A stretch of 64,000 nucleotides of DNA from Palsa-883 sp035696165 (GTDB lineage: Bacteria > Pseudomonadota > Alphaproteobacteria > Acetobacterales > Acetobacteraceae), in NCBI GenBank assembly GCA_035696165.1, contig DASRQX010000348.1, positions 9,035 to 73,034 on the forward strand. Reading direction: 5' to 3'. The notes below the pieces were generated by a model. It did not search any database. It worked only from the letters and a program-made list of their open reading frames with translations, and was not told where the DNA came from. Position 1 is the first letter of the stretch, and each line of letters opens with the position of its first letter. This document shows positions 26,025 through 34,318 of the stretch, piece by piece. Made by a program: the position numbers and the translations under genes.

Positions 26025-27215
26025 ATGGCAACGATGCGAATAGCGCGGCTCTGGCGGGACGATCGGACAGGCATAAGGAAGCTGCGGCGACGCATACCGC
26101 AGCGATACCGGGCCGTGGCCGGGCAGCGCGGCGAGACAGTGAAGCTGTCCACAGGCACGGTGGACAGGAAGCAGGCCGAGAAGGCCATGCAGGCGGACGA
26201 TGATGCCCGAAAAGCCCGCCGCCCTGATCTTTACGCCGGCGCTCTGGATCAGGCCCGGCAACGCTTGCCGGCCGTCGAAGGCGCCCCGTCCGTCCAGCCC
26301 ACGCCAGCCGTAAGCCTGCGTGGCATCTTTGAGGCATGGGCGCGCGTGGCCGTCTTGAAGCCGCGAACGGTGAGGGAGACCGGCTACGCGCTGAACGCCC
26401 TTGTAGCCTTCGTCGGCCACGATGACGCGGCGAAGCTCACCCGCGTCGACCTTGTACGCTGGCGCGACGCGTTGAAGGCCGATGGTGTCACCAACAACAC
26501 GTGGAACAACCGGCTTTCGATGCTCCGCCAAGTGTTCGCCTTTGGGGCAAGCGAGGGGACGATAAAAGCCAATCCGGCGGACGGTCTATGTCTGCGCAAG
26601 AACCGTCAGCAATCACCGCTGCCATACACCGAAGACGATGCCACGCGCATCCTGCTTGCCGCCCGCAAGGAAACCCGTCCGTCGTTGCGTTGGAGCCACT
26701 GGATAATGGGATTCAGCGGCATGAGGGCGGGCGAGGTTTTGCAGCTACTCGGCGGAGACGTGCGACAGGAAGGCGACATCTGGCTTATCGATATCAATGA
26801 GACCACCGAGGGCAAGTCAATGAAGACCGGGCAACGTCGCTTCGTGCCAATCCATCCGGCGCTGGTCCGCGAGGGCTTCGTTGCCTATGCCGGGACGATC
26901 GCAACGGACACGCCGCTGTTTCCTGACATACCCACGGACGCGCACGGCAATCGAGGCGGGCGCGCTTGGGAAGTGATCGGCCGGTGGGTGCGGGATACGG
27001 TCGGGATTACTGATCCGTCGAAGGCGCCGGATCATAGCTGGAGGCATCGTATCGAGGACGAATTGCGGGACGCAGAGGTTCCTGAGGACGCCCGAGACGC
27101 CATCTTGGGGCACGCCAGGAAGACGACAGGGCGACAGTATGGCGTGCGGGGCGAGGCCCTAACGCGGCTGCACCGCTGCCTGTCGCTGGTCCCGGTGCCG
27201 CGTGGGCTGGCCTAG
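26025..27215 (+). CDS. Tyrosine-type site-specific recombinase (phage/ICE integrase)
   Basis: 396 residues from ATG 26025. It has an N-terminal DUF6538-like or SAM-like arm, a core-binding domain near residues 105-195 (LRGIFEAWARVAVLKPRTVR; TNNTWNNRLSMLRQVFAFG) and a catalytic domain from ~210. Catalytic residues are visible: Arg in GFSGMRAGEVLQLL, Lys in GKSMKTGQRR, His-x-x-Arg in DHSWRHRI, and His...Tyr in LGHARKTTGRQYG. The DNA just upstream (about 26000-26018) carries GGGCACGCATTATGGGCACA, two GGGCAC half-sites of the kind found at integrase-proximal attachment ends. The element interrupts the barrel gene. It may still be active, since no catalytic residue is missing. Confidence 0.92.
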   Translation: MATMRIARLWRDDRTGIRKLRRRIPQRYRAVAGQRGETVKLSTGTVDRKQAEKAMQADDDARKARRPDLYAGALDQARQRLPAVEGAPSVQPTPAVSLRGIFEAWARVAVLKPRTVRETGYALNALVAFVGHDDAAKLTRVDLVRWRDALKADGVTNNTWNNRLSMLRQVFAFGASEGTIKANPADGLCLRKNRQQSPLPYTEDDATRILLAARKETRPSLRWSHWIMGFSGMRAGEVLQLLGGDVRQEGDIWLIDINETTEGKSMKTGQRRFVPIHPALVREGFVAYAGTIATDTPLFPDIPTDAHGNRGGRAWEVIGRWVRDTVGITDPSKAPDHSWRHRIEDELRDAEVPEDARDAILGHARKTTGRQYGVRGEALTRLHRCLSLVPVPRGLA

Positions 27216-27321
27216 CCGCAAGGCGGGTGGCGCAGGGGCGTGATTACGGTAACAGTTATGGCTATCCGCACCCAGGCGACAGGCGGGGAACCGCGCTCGA
27301 TCCCCCGCCCGTTGCCAGCGA

Positions 27322-27663
27322 TCATGCTGCGCCGGCCAGAATGTCCTGCGCGAGAGACCACGCCAGCGCGTCGTCTTGGCCTTGCAGAAGTTCCAGCACC
27401 GAAGCCTTGGCCCGCCAGCCTGCTAGCGTCACTGCCGGCATCGCGGCCACCTGACGGCGGGCAGCGCGTCCAGCCGTCACAAGAGCTTTGACGGCCGCCC
27501 AATCGGCGCCGACAGCCCGGCCTTCGTCGTTAAGCCGGGCAGCCTCTGCGGAGCCGGCAAGGATTTCGTCGCATAGGCGGATCACCGTAGCGTCATCTCC
27601 CGCCGGGGATTTCGTTGGCGAAAGCGCGGGATTTTTGGTATTGATCATGAAGGCTTCGGGCAT
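27322..27663 (-). CDS. Small hypothetical protein of the integrated element
   Basis: 113 residues, ATG start at 27661-27663 with AAGGGAAT about nine bases before it. A polar N-terminus (NTKNPALSPTKSPAGDD) is followed by an Ala-rich helical segment (CDEILAGSAEAARLND; VKALVTAGRAARRQVAAMP) and a final helix ending LAQDILAGAA. I recognise no domain. It is the only other gene-like frame inside the element and converges on the integrase, so it may be an accessory or regulatory protein of that element. Confidence 0.55.
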   Translation of the reverse strand: MPEAFMINTKNPALSPTKSPAGDDATVIRLCDEILAGSAEAARLNDEGRAVGADWAAVKALVTAGRAARRQVAAMPAVTLAGWRAKASVLELLQGQDDALAWSLAQDILAGAA

Positions 27664-28150
27664 GAATATTATTCCCTTGTGTCCGAGGTCGGCGGGCCGG
27701 GTGCAATCCGGTCCGCCATCCCCATTGCCGGTGCCGCCGGCTCGGTCCGCAAAGAATGCCCCAAGGCCCGAGGGGCGTCAACTCATTTCGAATATCAACA
27801 GAATATCTGTTCAGCATGCCCGCAGCCACACCCCGCTGCCGGCCAGTGATACGCTGATCCGTCCTCTAGCTCGACCATAGACCCCGCCTCGCCTAGACAC
27901 GCCGCACCACCGGGTGCACGCTACCCGAGGTTCTATCTCTAATAACATTAGAGTCGAGAGAGTCGAGTCCGTCTATGAACCCTTCTTTTTCGACTGTAGA
28001 GAGTTGTCAGCGGTCGCGTCTGGGGAGAGCGGCCTACTGGATGATTGTAAGGGAGCGGCTCTAGCGGGTATTCCTTGCGTTCCCGCAATATATTGCATTC
28101 CAGCAACGGGTTGCATTCCAGCAATGGGTTGCATTCCCGCAACGGTGCCG
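27664..28150. other. Right part of the integrated element, no recognisable gene
   Basis: The 490 bases between the small hypothetical gene and the barrel remnant contain no convincing coding sequence. Composition around 27930-28060 is less GC-rich than the host genes. A frame from 27914 runs into the barrel tail but its only regularity is the 18-base repeat described separately. The right attachment site must lie here or slightly further right; I could not find an obvious copy of the left-end GGGCAC half-sites. Confidence 0.5.
28075..28146. repeat. Four tandem 18-base units
   Basis: Units start at 28075, 28093, 28111 and 28129 with consensus TTGCATTCCAGCAACGGG. The first and last units carry CCCGC instead of CCAGC and other changes. 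Eighteen bases keep the frame, so a reading frame across it repeats Cys-Ile-Pro-Ala-Thr-Gly. It borders the barrel remnant, close to the expected element boundary. Confidence 0.85.
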
Positions 28151-28264
28151 AAGTCTGACCCTAGGGCCATCGTGGCGCGGTCTCTGGTCGCAGGTGGCGG
28201 CGTCGGCACATCGGGGCCGTTCAGCCGCTGCCTGGGTCTGTTGACGGTGCGGTACAGCTGGTGA
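28151..28264 (+). pseudogene. Probable 3' end of the interrupted outer-membrane barrel gene
   Basis: The last codons before the WecG-type gene read ...LGLLTVRYSW followed by TGA. Alternate residues W, Y, V and L are hydrophobic and the final residue is aromatic, as expected for the terminal beta-strand signal of an outer-membrane barrel. The TGA overlaps the GTG start of the next gene as GTGA, an arrangement that makes sense only if a real gene once ended here. I infer this is the tail of the barrel gene that begins at 25019. How far left the native sequence extends is not certain. Confidence 0.5.
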
Positions 28265-29001
28265 GCGTGCGCCGGTTGGGTCTGGATTTCGCCGAGCTGG
28301 ATGCCACGACGGCGGCTGCTCTGATCGCGCAACAATCGGCGGGTGCGCCGTTCGGCTATGTGGTCACGCCGAACGCGGATCACCTGGTGCGTCTGGCGCG
28401 CCAGCCCGGGCTAGCGGTGGCGTATGAGGGGGCGTGGCTGCGCCTGCTTGATTTGCAGGTGGTGGCGTGCGCGGCACGGCTGCGCGGGCTGGCTGCGCCG
28501 CTTGTCGCGCCGGGCAGTGACGCGATGGCGCCGCAGTTGGCGGCGTCTCTGCGACCGGGTGAGCGCGTGACAATCATCGGGTTGCGGGCTGCGTGGCTGC
28601 CCGCGTTGGTCAGCCGCTACCGCCTGGATGCGGTGGCGCATCACGTCCCGCCGATGGGCTTCGAGGGCGATACGGAAGCGTTCCGGGCAGCGATCGAATT
28701 TGTCGTGGCGCATCCGCCACGGATCACGTTCATTGCGGTCGGGTCGCCGCGTCAGGAATTGCTCGCGGCGACGATCGCGGGCACCGGTCGGGCGCGCGGA
28801 ATTGGGCTGTGTGTCGGCGCCAACCTGGATTTTCCGAGCGGCGCGGTACGTCGCACGCCGGTGTGGATGCAGCGTTCGGGGTTGGAGTGGCTGCATCGGC
28901 TGGCAGCCGACCCGCGCCGGCTGGCGTGGCGCTATCTGGTGGAGGATCCGGTGGTGTTTGCGCTGCTGTTCCGCGAGTGGCGTGGCGTGCAGGTGGCGTA
29001 G
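28261..29001 (+). CDS. WecG/TagA/CpsF-family glycosyltransferase
   Basis: 246 residues starting GTG at 28261. The family transfers N-acetylmannosamine-type or related sugars to lipid-linked acceptors in polysaccharide synthesis. Family marks are VVTPNADHLVRLARQP near residue 35, a LLDLQVV region where most members have a PDG motif, VGSPRQE near 160, and the end PVWMQRSGLEWLHRLAADP. It sat directly downstream of the outer-membrane barrel gene and was coupled to it through GTGA. That supports an exopolysaccharide synthesis/export role for the pair. The integrated element upstream may now reduce its expression. Confidence 0.88.
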   Translation: MSVRRLGLDFAELDATTAAALIAQQSAGAPFGYVVTPNADHLVRLARQPGLAVAYEGAWLRLLDLQVVACAARLRGLAAPLVAPGSDAMAPQLAASLRPGERVTIIGLRAAWLPALVSRYRLDAVAHHVPPMGFEGDTEAFRAAIEFVVAHPPRITFIAVGSPRQELLAATIAGTGRARGIGLCVGANLDFPSGAVRRTPVWMQRSGLEWLHRLAADPRRLAWRYLVEDPVVFALLFREWRGVQVA

Positions 29002-29175
29002 GTAAGGTACCGTTCGTCGCCACGACGTCGCACTGTTCCTGGCGACTGCGGCGTCGGATGGTCCGCGAGCAAGGGTTCACCACGGAGGCACCGAGTAACA
29101 CTTTGCCGCCCCACGCCTTGACCTGAAGCAGCCACGGCACGACCCTGACCCCACAAAGCCAAGCGGGAGGACAAC

Positions 29176-30090
29176 ATGGCGGATGTGCGGATTCTGGCGA
29201 CGGGGCTGGGGTTTCCGGAAGGTCCCGTGGCGTTTCCGGATGGCTCGGTGATCCTGACCGACATCCGCAACCGAAGGGTGAGCCGCGTTACCGCTGATGG
29301 CACGGTGTCGCTGTTCTCCGACACCGGCGGCGGCCCGAACGGGTTGGCGCTAGGACCCGATGGCGCGCTGTATCTGTGCGACAATGGCGGCAGCGTCTAT
29401 CAGCCGAACCACTCGATGGGGATCGGCCCGGCGTTGGACTACCACGGCGGCTCGATCCAGCGCATCGACCGCTACACCGGCGAGGCAACGAAACTGTATA
29501 CGCATTGCAATGGACACCGGCTGTCCGCGCCGAACGATCTGGTGTTCGACAAGCAGGGCGGGTTCTATTTCACCGACCTGGGCAAGCGCTATGCGCGGCA
29601 TCGTGACCACGGCGGGGTGTATTACGCACTGCCGGACGGATCGAAGGCCAGTGAGATCGCCTATCCGGTACTCAGCCCTAACGGCTGTGCGCTGTCGCCG
29701 GATGAAACGGTGCTGTATGTTGCGGATACCGAACCGGCGAGGCTCTGGGCGTTCGATATCGAGGCGCCCGGTGTGCTCAAGAAGCACGGCTTCCCTTCGC
29801 CGCATGGCGGGCGGCTGGTGGCCGGTCTGGCGGGGTTCCAGCGCTTCGACAGCATCGCGGTGACCGCGGCGGGCAATGTCTGTGTTGCGACGTTGACCAC
29901 GGGGTTCATTACGGTGATCGCATCGGACGGGCAGGTGCTGAAGCAGGTGAAGGTGCCGGATGTGTATCCAACCAACATCTGCTTCGGCGGCGCAGACCTG
30001 CGCACGGCCTATATCACGTTGTCGGATCAGGGCCAGCTTGGCGTGATGCAATGGGATGAGCCAGGGTTGAAGCTGAACTACGCTGTGTGA
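29176..30090 (+). CDS. SMP-30/gluconolactonase-family lactonase
   Basis: 304 residues with a six-bladed beta-propeller fold expected. Metal-binding residues are visible as E15 in LGFPEGPVAF, the Asn-Asp of SAPNDLVFD and the Asp of LYVADTEPARLWAF. Members hydrolyse sugar lactones or related esters using calcium or zinc. The ribosome site GGGAGGA is about six bases before the ATG. It opens a nine-gene co-directional run, and the next gene is a ThDP enzyme, so it may open a lactone before cleavage. No signal peptide is seen. Confidence 0.9.
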   Translation: MADVRILATGLGFPEGPVAFPDGSVILTDIRNRRVSRVTADGTVSLFSDTGGGPNGLALGPDGALYLCDNGGSVYQPNHSMGIGPALDYHGGSIQRIDRYTGEATKLYTHCNGHRLSAPNDLVFDKQGGFYFTDLGKRYARHRDHGGVYYALPDGSKASEIAYPVLSPNGCALSPDETVLYVADTEPARLWAFDIEAPGVLKKHGFPSPHGGRLVAGLAGFQRFDSIAVTAAGNVCVATLTTGFITVIASDGQVLKQVKVPDVYPTNICFGGADLRTAYITLSDQGQLGVMQWDEPGLKLNYAV

Positions 30091-30117
30091 AGAACAAGAA
30101 AAGAAAAGACAAGTCTT

Positions 30118-30138
30118 CCCCTCCCTCAAGGGGAGGGG
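30118..30138. repeat. C/G-rich hairpin between the lactonase and ThDP-enzyme genes
   Basis: CCCCTCCC and GGGAGGGG form an 8-base stem around a 5-base loop. It could trim or partly end the lactonase transcript; no T-run follows. A similar C/G stem precedes the NodT gene at about 16870. Confidence 0.6.
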
Positions 30139-30166
30139 GTGACTACGTTACGATAAGGGAACTGCA

Positions 30167-31840
30167 ATGAAGCTCTACGAAGCGATCGCCGAATCCCTGG
30201 TGGCCGAAGGGGTCGACACGCTGTTCGGCCTGATGGGCGACGGCAACATGTCGCTGTGGGGCGCCATGGGCGCGGCCGGCAAGATCAACATCATCTCCTC
30301 GCGCAACGAAGCGGCCGCGGTCGCGATGTCCGACGGCTACGCGAAGACCACCGGCAAGGTCGGCGTCGCCACCGTCACCTGCGGTCCGGGCTTGACCCAG
30401 GTCGGCACCTCACTGCTGATCGCCGCGCGCGGCCGCGCGCCCATTGTGCTGATCATTGGCGAGATCCCGAAAGGTGCGAAGAACAGCCTGCAATCGATGG
30501 ATCAGCGAAAGTTCGCCGAAGCCTGCGAGGCGCGCTTCCATACCATCACCAGCGCCGATAACGCCGCTGACGAGATCGCCGAGGCATTCTACGCCGCGCG
30601 CGTGCATCGCGGCCCGGTGGTGTTGAACCTGCCGCTCGACCTGCAGGAAGAAAGCTTCGACTGGGACTGGGAATATCGGCCCTCGTCCAGTGTGCTGCCG
30701 CCGCTGACCGAAGCACCCAGTGAGGCGGCGTTAACCCCGGTTGCGGACAAACTCGCCGCTGCCGAACGCCCGGTGATCGTCGCCGGACGCGGCGCGCGAG
30801 CAGCGAAGGCGGCCATCGTCAGCCTGGCCGAACGCAGCGGTGCGCTGCTGACGACCTCATTGCAGGCGAAGGGCCTGTTCAGCGGCGAGGAGTACGATCT
30901 CGGCATCTCCGGCGCCTTCGCGTCCGGCCCCAGCGAGGAACTGCTGGCGCAGGCCGATTTCGTCCTCGCGGTGGGCGCTGAGCTTGGCTATTACACCGCC
31001 GAGGGCGGCCTGATGTTCCCGCAGGCCGAGGTCGCGCGCATCGACATTCGCCCGTATCCCGAAACGATCGGCGTGCTGCCCGGGCTGTATGTCCGCGGCG
31101 ATGCGATGCAGGCGGTGACAGCGCTGAACGCGATGCTGGAAGCGCGGCAGGTGCGCAAGTCCGGTTTCCGCACCGCCGAAACGAAAGCCGTGCTGACCGC
31201 CCCTGCGCATCACTTCCCGGCGCCGAATGATGGGCTGGATCCACGCACGTTGGCGGTTGAACTGTCCAAGGCGCTGCCGAAGGGCGGGCTGGTGACCTGC
31301 GGCGGTGGGCACTTCTTCTCTTTCCCGGCGATGTATACCGCTCTGCCGGCCGGGGCGGAGCTGCAATGGTCGTATCATTTCGGCGCCGTCGGGCAAGGGC
31401 TGCCGGTGGCGATCGGTGTCGGTGCCGGCAATCCAGGGCGCCCGCATGTGGCGATCGAAGGCGACGGCAGTCTGATGATGAACCTGCAGGAGCTGGACAC
31501 CGTCGCCCGCTACAACATGCAACTCGTGCTGATCGTATGGAACGATGGCGGCTTCGGCGCCGAGGTGCATAAGCTGAAGGCGAAGGGCTTCGATCCTGCG
31601 CTGGCGCAATGGAGATCGCCTGATTTCGCGGCGCTCGGCAAGTCGTTCGGCGGCGACGGCGTGCGATTGCAGAAGGAGTCCGATCTGGGCGCCGCGATCG
31701 CGCAAGGGATCAAGCAAGGCGGGCTCTATGTGATTGACGCGCGGGTCTCTCCAACCACGCTGAGTGATCCGTACGGCAAGATGCATTACGGGCAGGAGAA
31801 CCGCGCGCCGCGCCTGGCACCACACGCTACGGTCGCCTGA
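30167..31840 (+). CDS. Thiamine-diphosphate-dependent enzyme of the acetolactate-synthase/decarboxylase family
   Basis: 557 residues, full length, with TAAGGGAAC upstream of the ATG. Three domains: an N-terminal pyrimidine-binding domain with the activating E48 (SSRNEAAAVAMSDGYAK); a middle domain at ~185-330 (AAAERPVIVAGRGARAAKAA); and a C-terminal diphosphate domain with the ThDP motif from G432-D-G to N459-D460 (EGDGSLMMNL...LIVWND). Members carboligate or decarboxylate 2-oxo acids. The middle domain lacks an obvious FAD signature, and no small regulatory subunit gene is near, so a true biosynthetic acetolactate synthase is unlikely. Its stop is two bases before the CoxG-like gene. A catabolic 2-oxo-acid decarboxylase or C-C lyase is more likely. 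Confidence 0.88.
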   Translation: MKLYEAIAESLVAEGVDTLFGLMGDGNMSLWGAMGAAGKINIISSRNEAAAVAMSDGYAKTTGKVGVATVTCGPGLTQVGTSLLIAARGRAPIVLIIGEIPKGAKNSLQSMDQRKFAEACEARFHTITSADNAADEIAEAFYAARVHRGPVVLNLPLDLQEESFDWDWEYRPSSSVLPPLTEAPSEAALTPVADKLAAAERPVIVAGRGARAAKAAIVSLAERSGALLTTSLQAKGLFSGEEYDLGISGAFASGPSEELLAQADFVLAVGAELGYYTAEGGLMFPQAEVARIDIRPYPETIGVLPGLYVRGDAMQAVTALNAMLEARQVRKSGFRTAETKAVLTAPAHHFPAPNDGLDPRTLAVELSKALPKGGLVTCGGGHFFSFPAMYTALPAGAELQWSYHFGAVGQGLPVAIGVGAGNPGRPHVAIEGDGSLMMNLQELDTVARYNMQLVLIVWNDGGFGAEVHKLKAKGFDPALAQWRSPDFAALGKSFGGDGVRLQKESDLGAAIAQGIKQGGLYVIDARVSPTTLSDPYGKMHYGQENRAPRLAPHATVA

Positions 31841-31842
31841 AC

Positions 31843-32463
31843 ATGCATTTCGAGGGCGAGCTCCGTATTCCCGGCACACCGGATGTGGTGATGCGCCGCT
31901 TCACCGACATCGAGCGTATGGCGCGCTGCATGCCGGGTGCGGTGATCGAGGGGCGGGCGGACGATGGCGGCTATCTCGGTGCGATGGTGGTGGCATTCGG
32001 TCCGAAGAAGATCAATTTCCGTGGCCGGGTGACGCATGAATTCGATACGGCGGCGCATACCGGCACGCTGACCGGGCGAGGTGCGGCGGATATGCGCGCC
32101 GCGCGCATCGGCGTGAAGATAAGCTATGCGCTGCGTGCGGACCCCGACGCGGCGGCCGCGACCAGCGTGGTCAAGCTGGTGTCCGACGCCGATCTGACCG
32201 GTGTGCTGGCGGATTTTGCCCGCACCGGTGGCATTCCCGTGGCGAATGCGCTGATGGCGGGATTCGCCAAGCGGATGACGGAAGAATTCGCCGACGAAAC
32301 ACCTGCGGCCGCCGCTGCCGCGACGGCCCCGACAACGGTGGCTGATGTGGTACCGCTCGCCGCGCACGGGTTGCTGTGGGATATCGTCAAGGCCAAGCTG
32401 CTGCCGCTCGCACGCTGGCTTGGGCTGGCGGCGCGGCCACCGAAGGTTGCCACGGAAGATTGA
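31843..32463 (+). CDS. CoxG-like SRPBCC-domain protein
   Basis: 206 residues. The CoxG/SRPBCC start is FEGELRIPGTPDVVMRRFTD, followed by ARCMPGAVIEG and a conserved KINFRGRVTH. The C-terminal part has an Ala/Thr linker and an amphipathic helix (GLLWDIVKAKLLPLARWLG) that could touch the membrane. In carboxydotrophs CoxG helps anchor CO dehydrogenase, but no Mo-hydroxylase subunits are encoded here. A lipid or hydrophobic-ligand-binding role for this pathway is therefore more plausible. It is tightly packed between the ThDP enzyme and the serine hydrolase. Confidence 0.85.
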   Translation: MHFEGELRIPGTPDVVMRRFTDIERMARCMPGAVIEGRADDGGYLGAMVVAFGPKKINFRGRVTHEFDTAAHTGTLTGRGAADMRAARIGVKISYALRADPDAAAATSVVKLVSDADLTGVLADFARTGGIPVANALMAGFAKRMTEEFADETPAAAAAATAPTTVADVVPLAAHGLLWDIVKAKLLPLARWLGLAARPPKVATED

Positions 32464-32475
32464 AGGAAAGCGCGG

Positions 32476-33630
32476 ATGACACTGACACAGAATGCCGACC
32501 GGCTGCTGACCGAGGCCACCGCGTCACACGCCATTCCGGGCGTGGTGGCGATGGCGACCACCGCGGACGAAACGATCTACCAGGGTTCGTTCGGCAAGGC
32601 GAGCCTGGCCGGCGACGCGAAGATGGCGCTGGACACGGTGTTCCACATCGCCTCGATGACCAAGGCCATTACCGGCGCCGGGGCGATGCAGCTCGTGGAG
32701 CAGGGGCGCGTCGGGCTGGACACGCCGGCCGGCGAGATCATCGCCCAACTCGGCGAACCGCAGGTGCTGGATGGGTTCGACACCACCAGCGCACCGAAGT
32801 TGCGCCCGGCGCGCGGCACCATCACAATGCGCAACCTGCTGACGCACACTGCGGGCTATGCCTACGACGTGTGGAACCCGGAGTTGGCGCGCTTCTACAA
32901 GGTGACCGGCCTGCCGGCGGCGCGCACCGGCCGGTTGGAGGCGCTGAAGGCGCCGCTCGCGTCCGATCCCGGCACGCGATGGGAGTACGGCATCAACATC
33001 GACTGGGTCGGACGGATCGTCGAGGAACTCAGCGGCCTGAACCTCAATGACTATCTGCGTGCGAATGTGTTCGATCCGCTTGGGATGCGCGATTCCGGGT
33101 TCCTGCTGCGACCCGACCAGGAACCCCGGCGGGTGCCGACGCACGCGCGCGGCGCCGATGGCGGGTTGACGCCGCAACCGATCGATCCGCCGCACGTGCC
33201 GGAGTTCTTCAATGGCGGCGGCGGGCTGTATTCCACCGCGCGCGACTACCTGGCGTTCCTGCGGGCGATCCTGAACGGTGGCGGCGGGGTCCTGAAGCCG
33301 GAAACCGTTGCGCTGATGGGGCAGAACCATATCGGTGCTCTGAACGTGCAGCCGATGCTCAGCCAGAACAAAGAATCGTCGTACGATGTCGATCTGTTTC
33401 CCGGCATGGCGGTGAAATGGGGGCTGACATTCCTGATCAACACGCAGGATGTGCCGGGACGGCGCACCGCCGGCAGCCTGGCCTGGGCGGGGCTGCGCAA
33501 CACCTATTACTGGATCGATCCGGCAAAGCGTGTGGGCGGCGTGTTCATGACCCAGGTGCTGCCGTTCGCCGATCCGACCGTGCTGCGCGTCTTCGCCGAC
33601 TTCGAGCGCGAAGTCTACGCTTCGTTGTGA
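32476..33630 (+). CDS. Beta-lactamase-family serine hydrolase (EstB/class C-like)
   Basis: 384 residues. Nucleophile and base are S60 and K63 in HIASMTKAIT, the SxxK motif of class C beta-lactamases and EstB-type esterases. A Tyr motif lies in WEYGINIDWVGRIVEEL, and conserved loops include LLTHTAGYAYDVWNPEL and FNGGGGLYSTARDYLAFL. There is no signal peptide, so it acts in the cytosol as an esterase or lactone hydrolase rather than in antibiotic resistance. Twelve bases separate it from the CoxG gene, and its stop overlaps the GTG start of the TRIC-type gene. Confidence 0.9.
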   Translation: MTLTQNADRLLTEATASHAIPGVVAMATTADETIYQGSFGKASLAGDAKMALDTVFHIASMTKAITGAGAMQLVEQGRVGLDTPAGEIIAQLGEPQVLDGFDTTSAPKLRPARGTITMRNLLTHTAGYAYDVWNPELARFYKVTGLPAARTGRLEALKAPLASDPGTRWEYGINIDWVGRIVEELSGLNLNDYLRANVFDPLGMRDSGFLLRPDQEPRRVPTHARGADGGLTPQPIDPPHVPEFFNGGGGLYSTARDYLAFLRAILNGGGGVLKPETVALMGQNHIGALNVQPMLSQNKESSYDVDLFPGMAVKWGLTFLINTQDVPGRRTAGSLAWAGLRNTYYWIDPAKRVGGVFMTQVLPFADPTVLRVFADFEREVYASL

Positions 33631-34292
33631 CCAGGAGCCGCCTGCAGGAGGGGCGGCTGTCCAGTGCCCGCCTGCCCAATGGTCACCTGATCGACATCGC
33701 TGACCTGGTGGGCACCTTCGTCTTTGCGGCGGAGGGTGCCCGGACGGCGATCCGGGGCAACCTGGATTTCTTCGGCGTCATGGTGCTGTCTTTCGTGACC
33801 GCCGTCGGTGGCGGCATCATTCGCGATGTGCTGCTGGGCGCCACGCCACCATCGGCACTGCGCGACTGGCGCTACGGAACTATCGCTTTCGTCGCCGGGG
33901 CCGCGACTTTTGTGCTGTACTGGCGGGCGACCGTGGTGCCCGTCCGGCTCGTCGTCAGCCTCGATGCAGCGGGTCCGGCCTTGTTCGCCATTGCCGGCAC
34001 CGAGAAGGCATTGAGCCACGGCATGCATCCGTTCATCGCCGTGCTGCTGGGCACCATCACCGGCGTCGGCGGCGGAACGATCCGCGACGTGCTGCTGGCG
34101 CAGGTGCCGGTCGTGCTGCGCGCCGACCTCTACGCGACGGCGGCGATGGCCGGCGCGGTGGTGCTGGTGAGCGGTCGGGCGCTGCGCTGGCCGGCGCCCG
34201 TTGCGGCCAGCCTCGGCGGGTTTGTCTGCTTCGGCCTGCGGCTGGTCAGCGTCTGGCGGCATTGGTCACTGCCGCACGCCGGCTCAACATAG
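33627..34292 (+). CDS. TRIC/UPF0126-family membrane protein (cation channel-like)
   Basis: 221 residues using the GTG at 33627 that overlaps the preceding stop as GTGA; a start further in, after AGGAGGGG near 33650, is possible. It contains two copies of the family repeat, with signatures GGGIIRDVLLG and GGGTIRDVLLA and about seven hydrophobic segments (DLVGTFVFAAEGARTAI; AGPALFAIAGTEKALSH). Prokaryotic TRIC homologues form potassium-permeable trimers. Its place inside a catabolic run is unexplained. It may serve ion balance or be a passenger. Confidence 0.88.
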   Translation: MTRSRLQEGRLSSARLPNGHLIDIADLVGTFVFAAEGARTAIRGNLDFFGVMVLSFVTAVGGGIIRDVLLGATPPSALRDWRYGTIAFVAGAATFVLYWRATVVPVRLVVSLDAAGPALFAIAGTEKALSHGMHPFIAVLLGTITGVGGGTIRDVLLAQVPVVLRADLYATAAMAGAVVLVSGRALRWPAPVAASLGGFVCFGLRLVSVWRHWSLPHAGST

Positions 34293-34318
34293 CGGCGGAC
34301 GGGATCGGGAAAAACGCA

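Noticed and set aside
28075..28146. CRISPR array
   Set aside because: Units are 18 bases, directly abutting with no unique spacers, and no cas genes are present anywhere in the window.
27914..28264. 117-codon frame containing the Cys-Ile-Pro-Ala-Thr-Gly repeat as an independent gene
   Set aside because: No ribosome site or domain; the regularity comes from the 18-base DNA repeat, and only its end resembles the barrel terminus.
30167..31840. Biosynthetic acetolactate synthase large subunit
   Set aside because: No small subunit or branched-chain amino-acid genes adjoin, and the neighbours are catabolic.
31843..32463. Marker of a CO dehydrogenase operon
   Set aside because: CoxG-like only; no large, medium or small Mo-hydroxylase subunit is encoded nearby.
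32476..33630. Antibiotic-resistance beta-lactamase
   Set aside because: The protein has SxxK and the fold but no signal peptide and a metabolic gene context, so an esterase or lactonase role is more likely.
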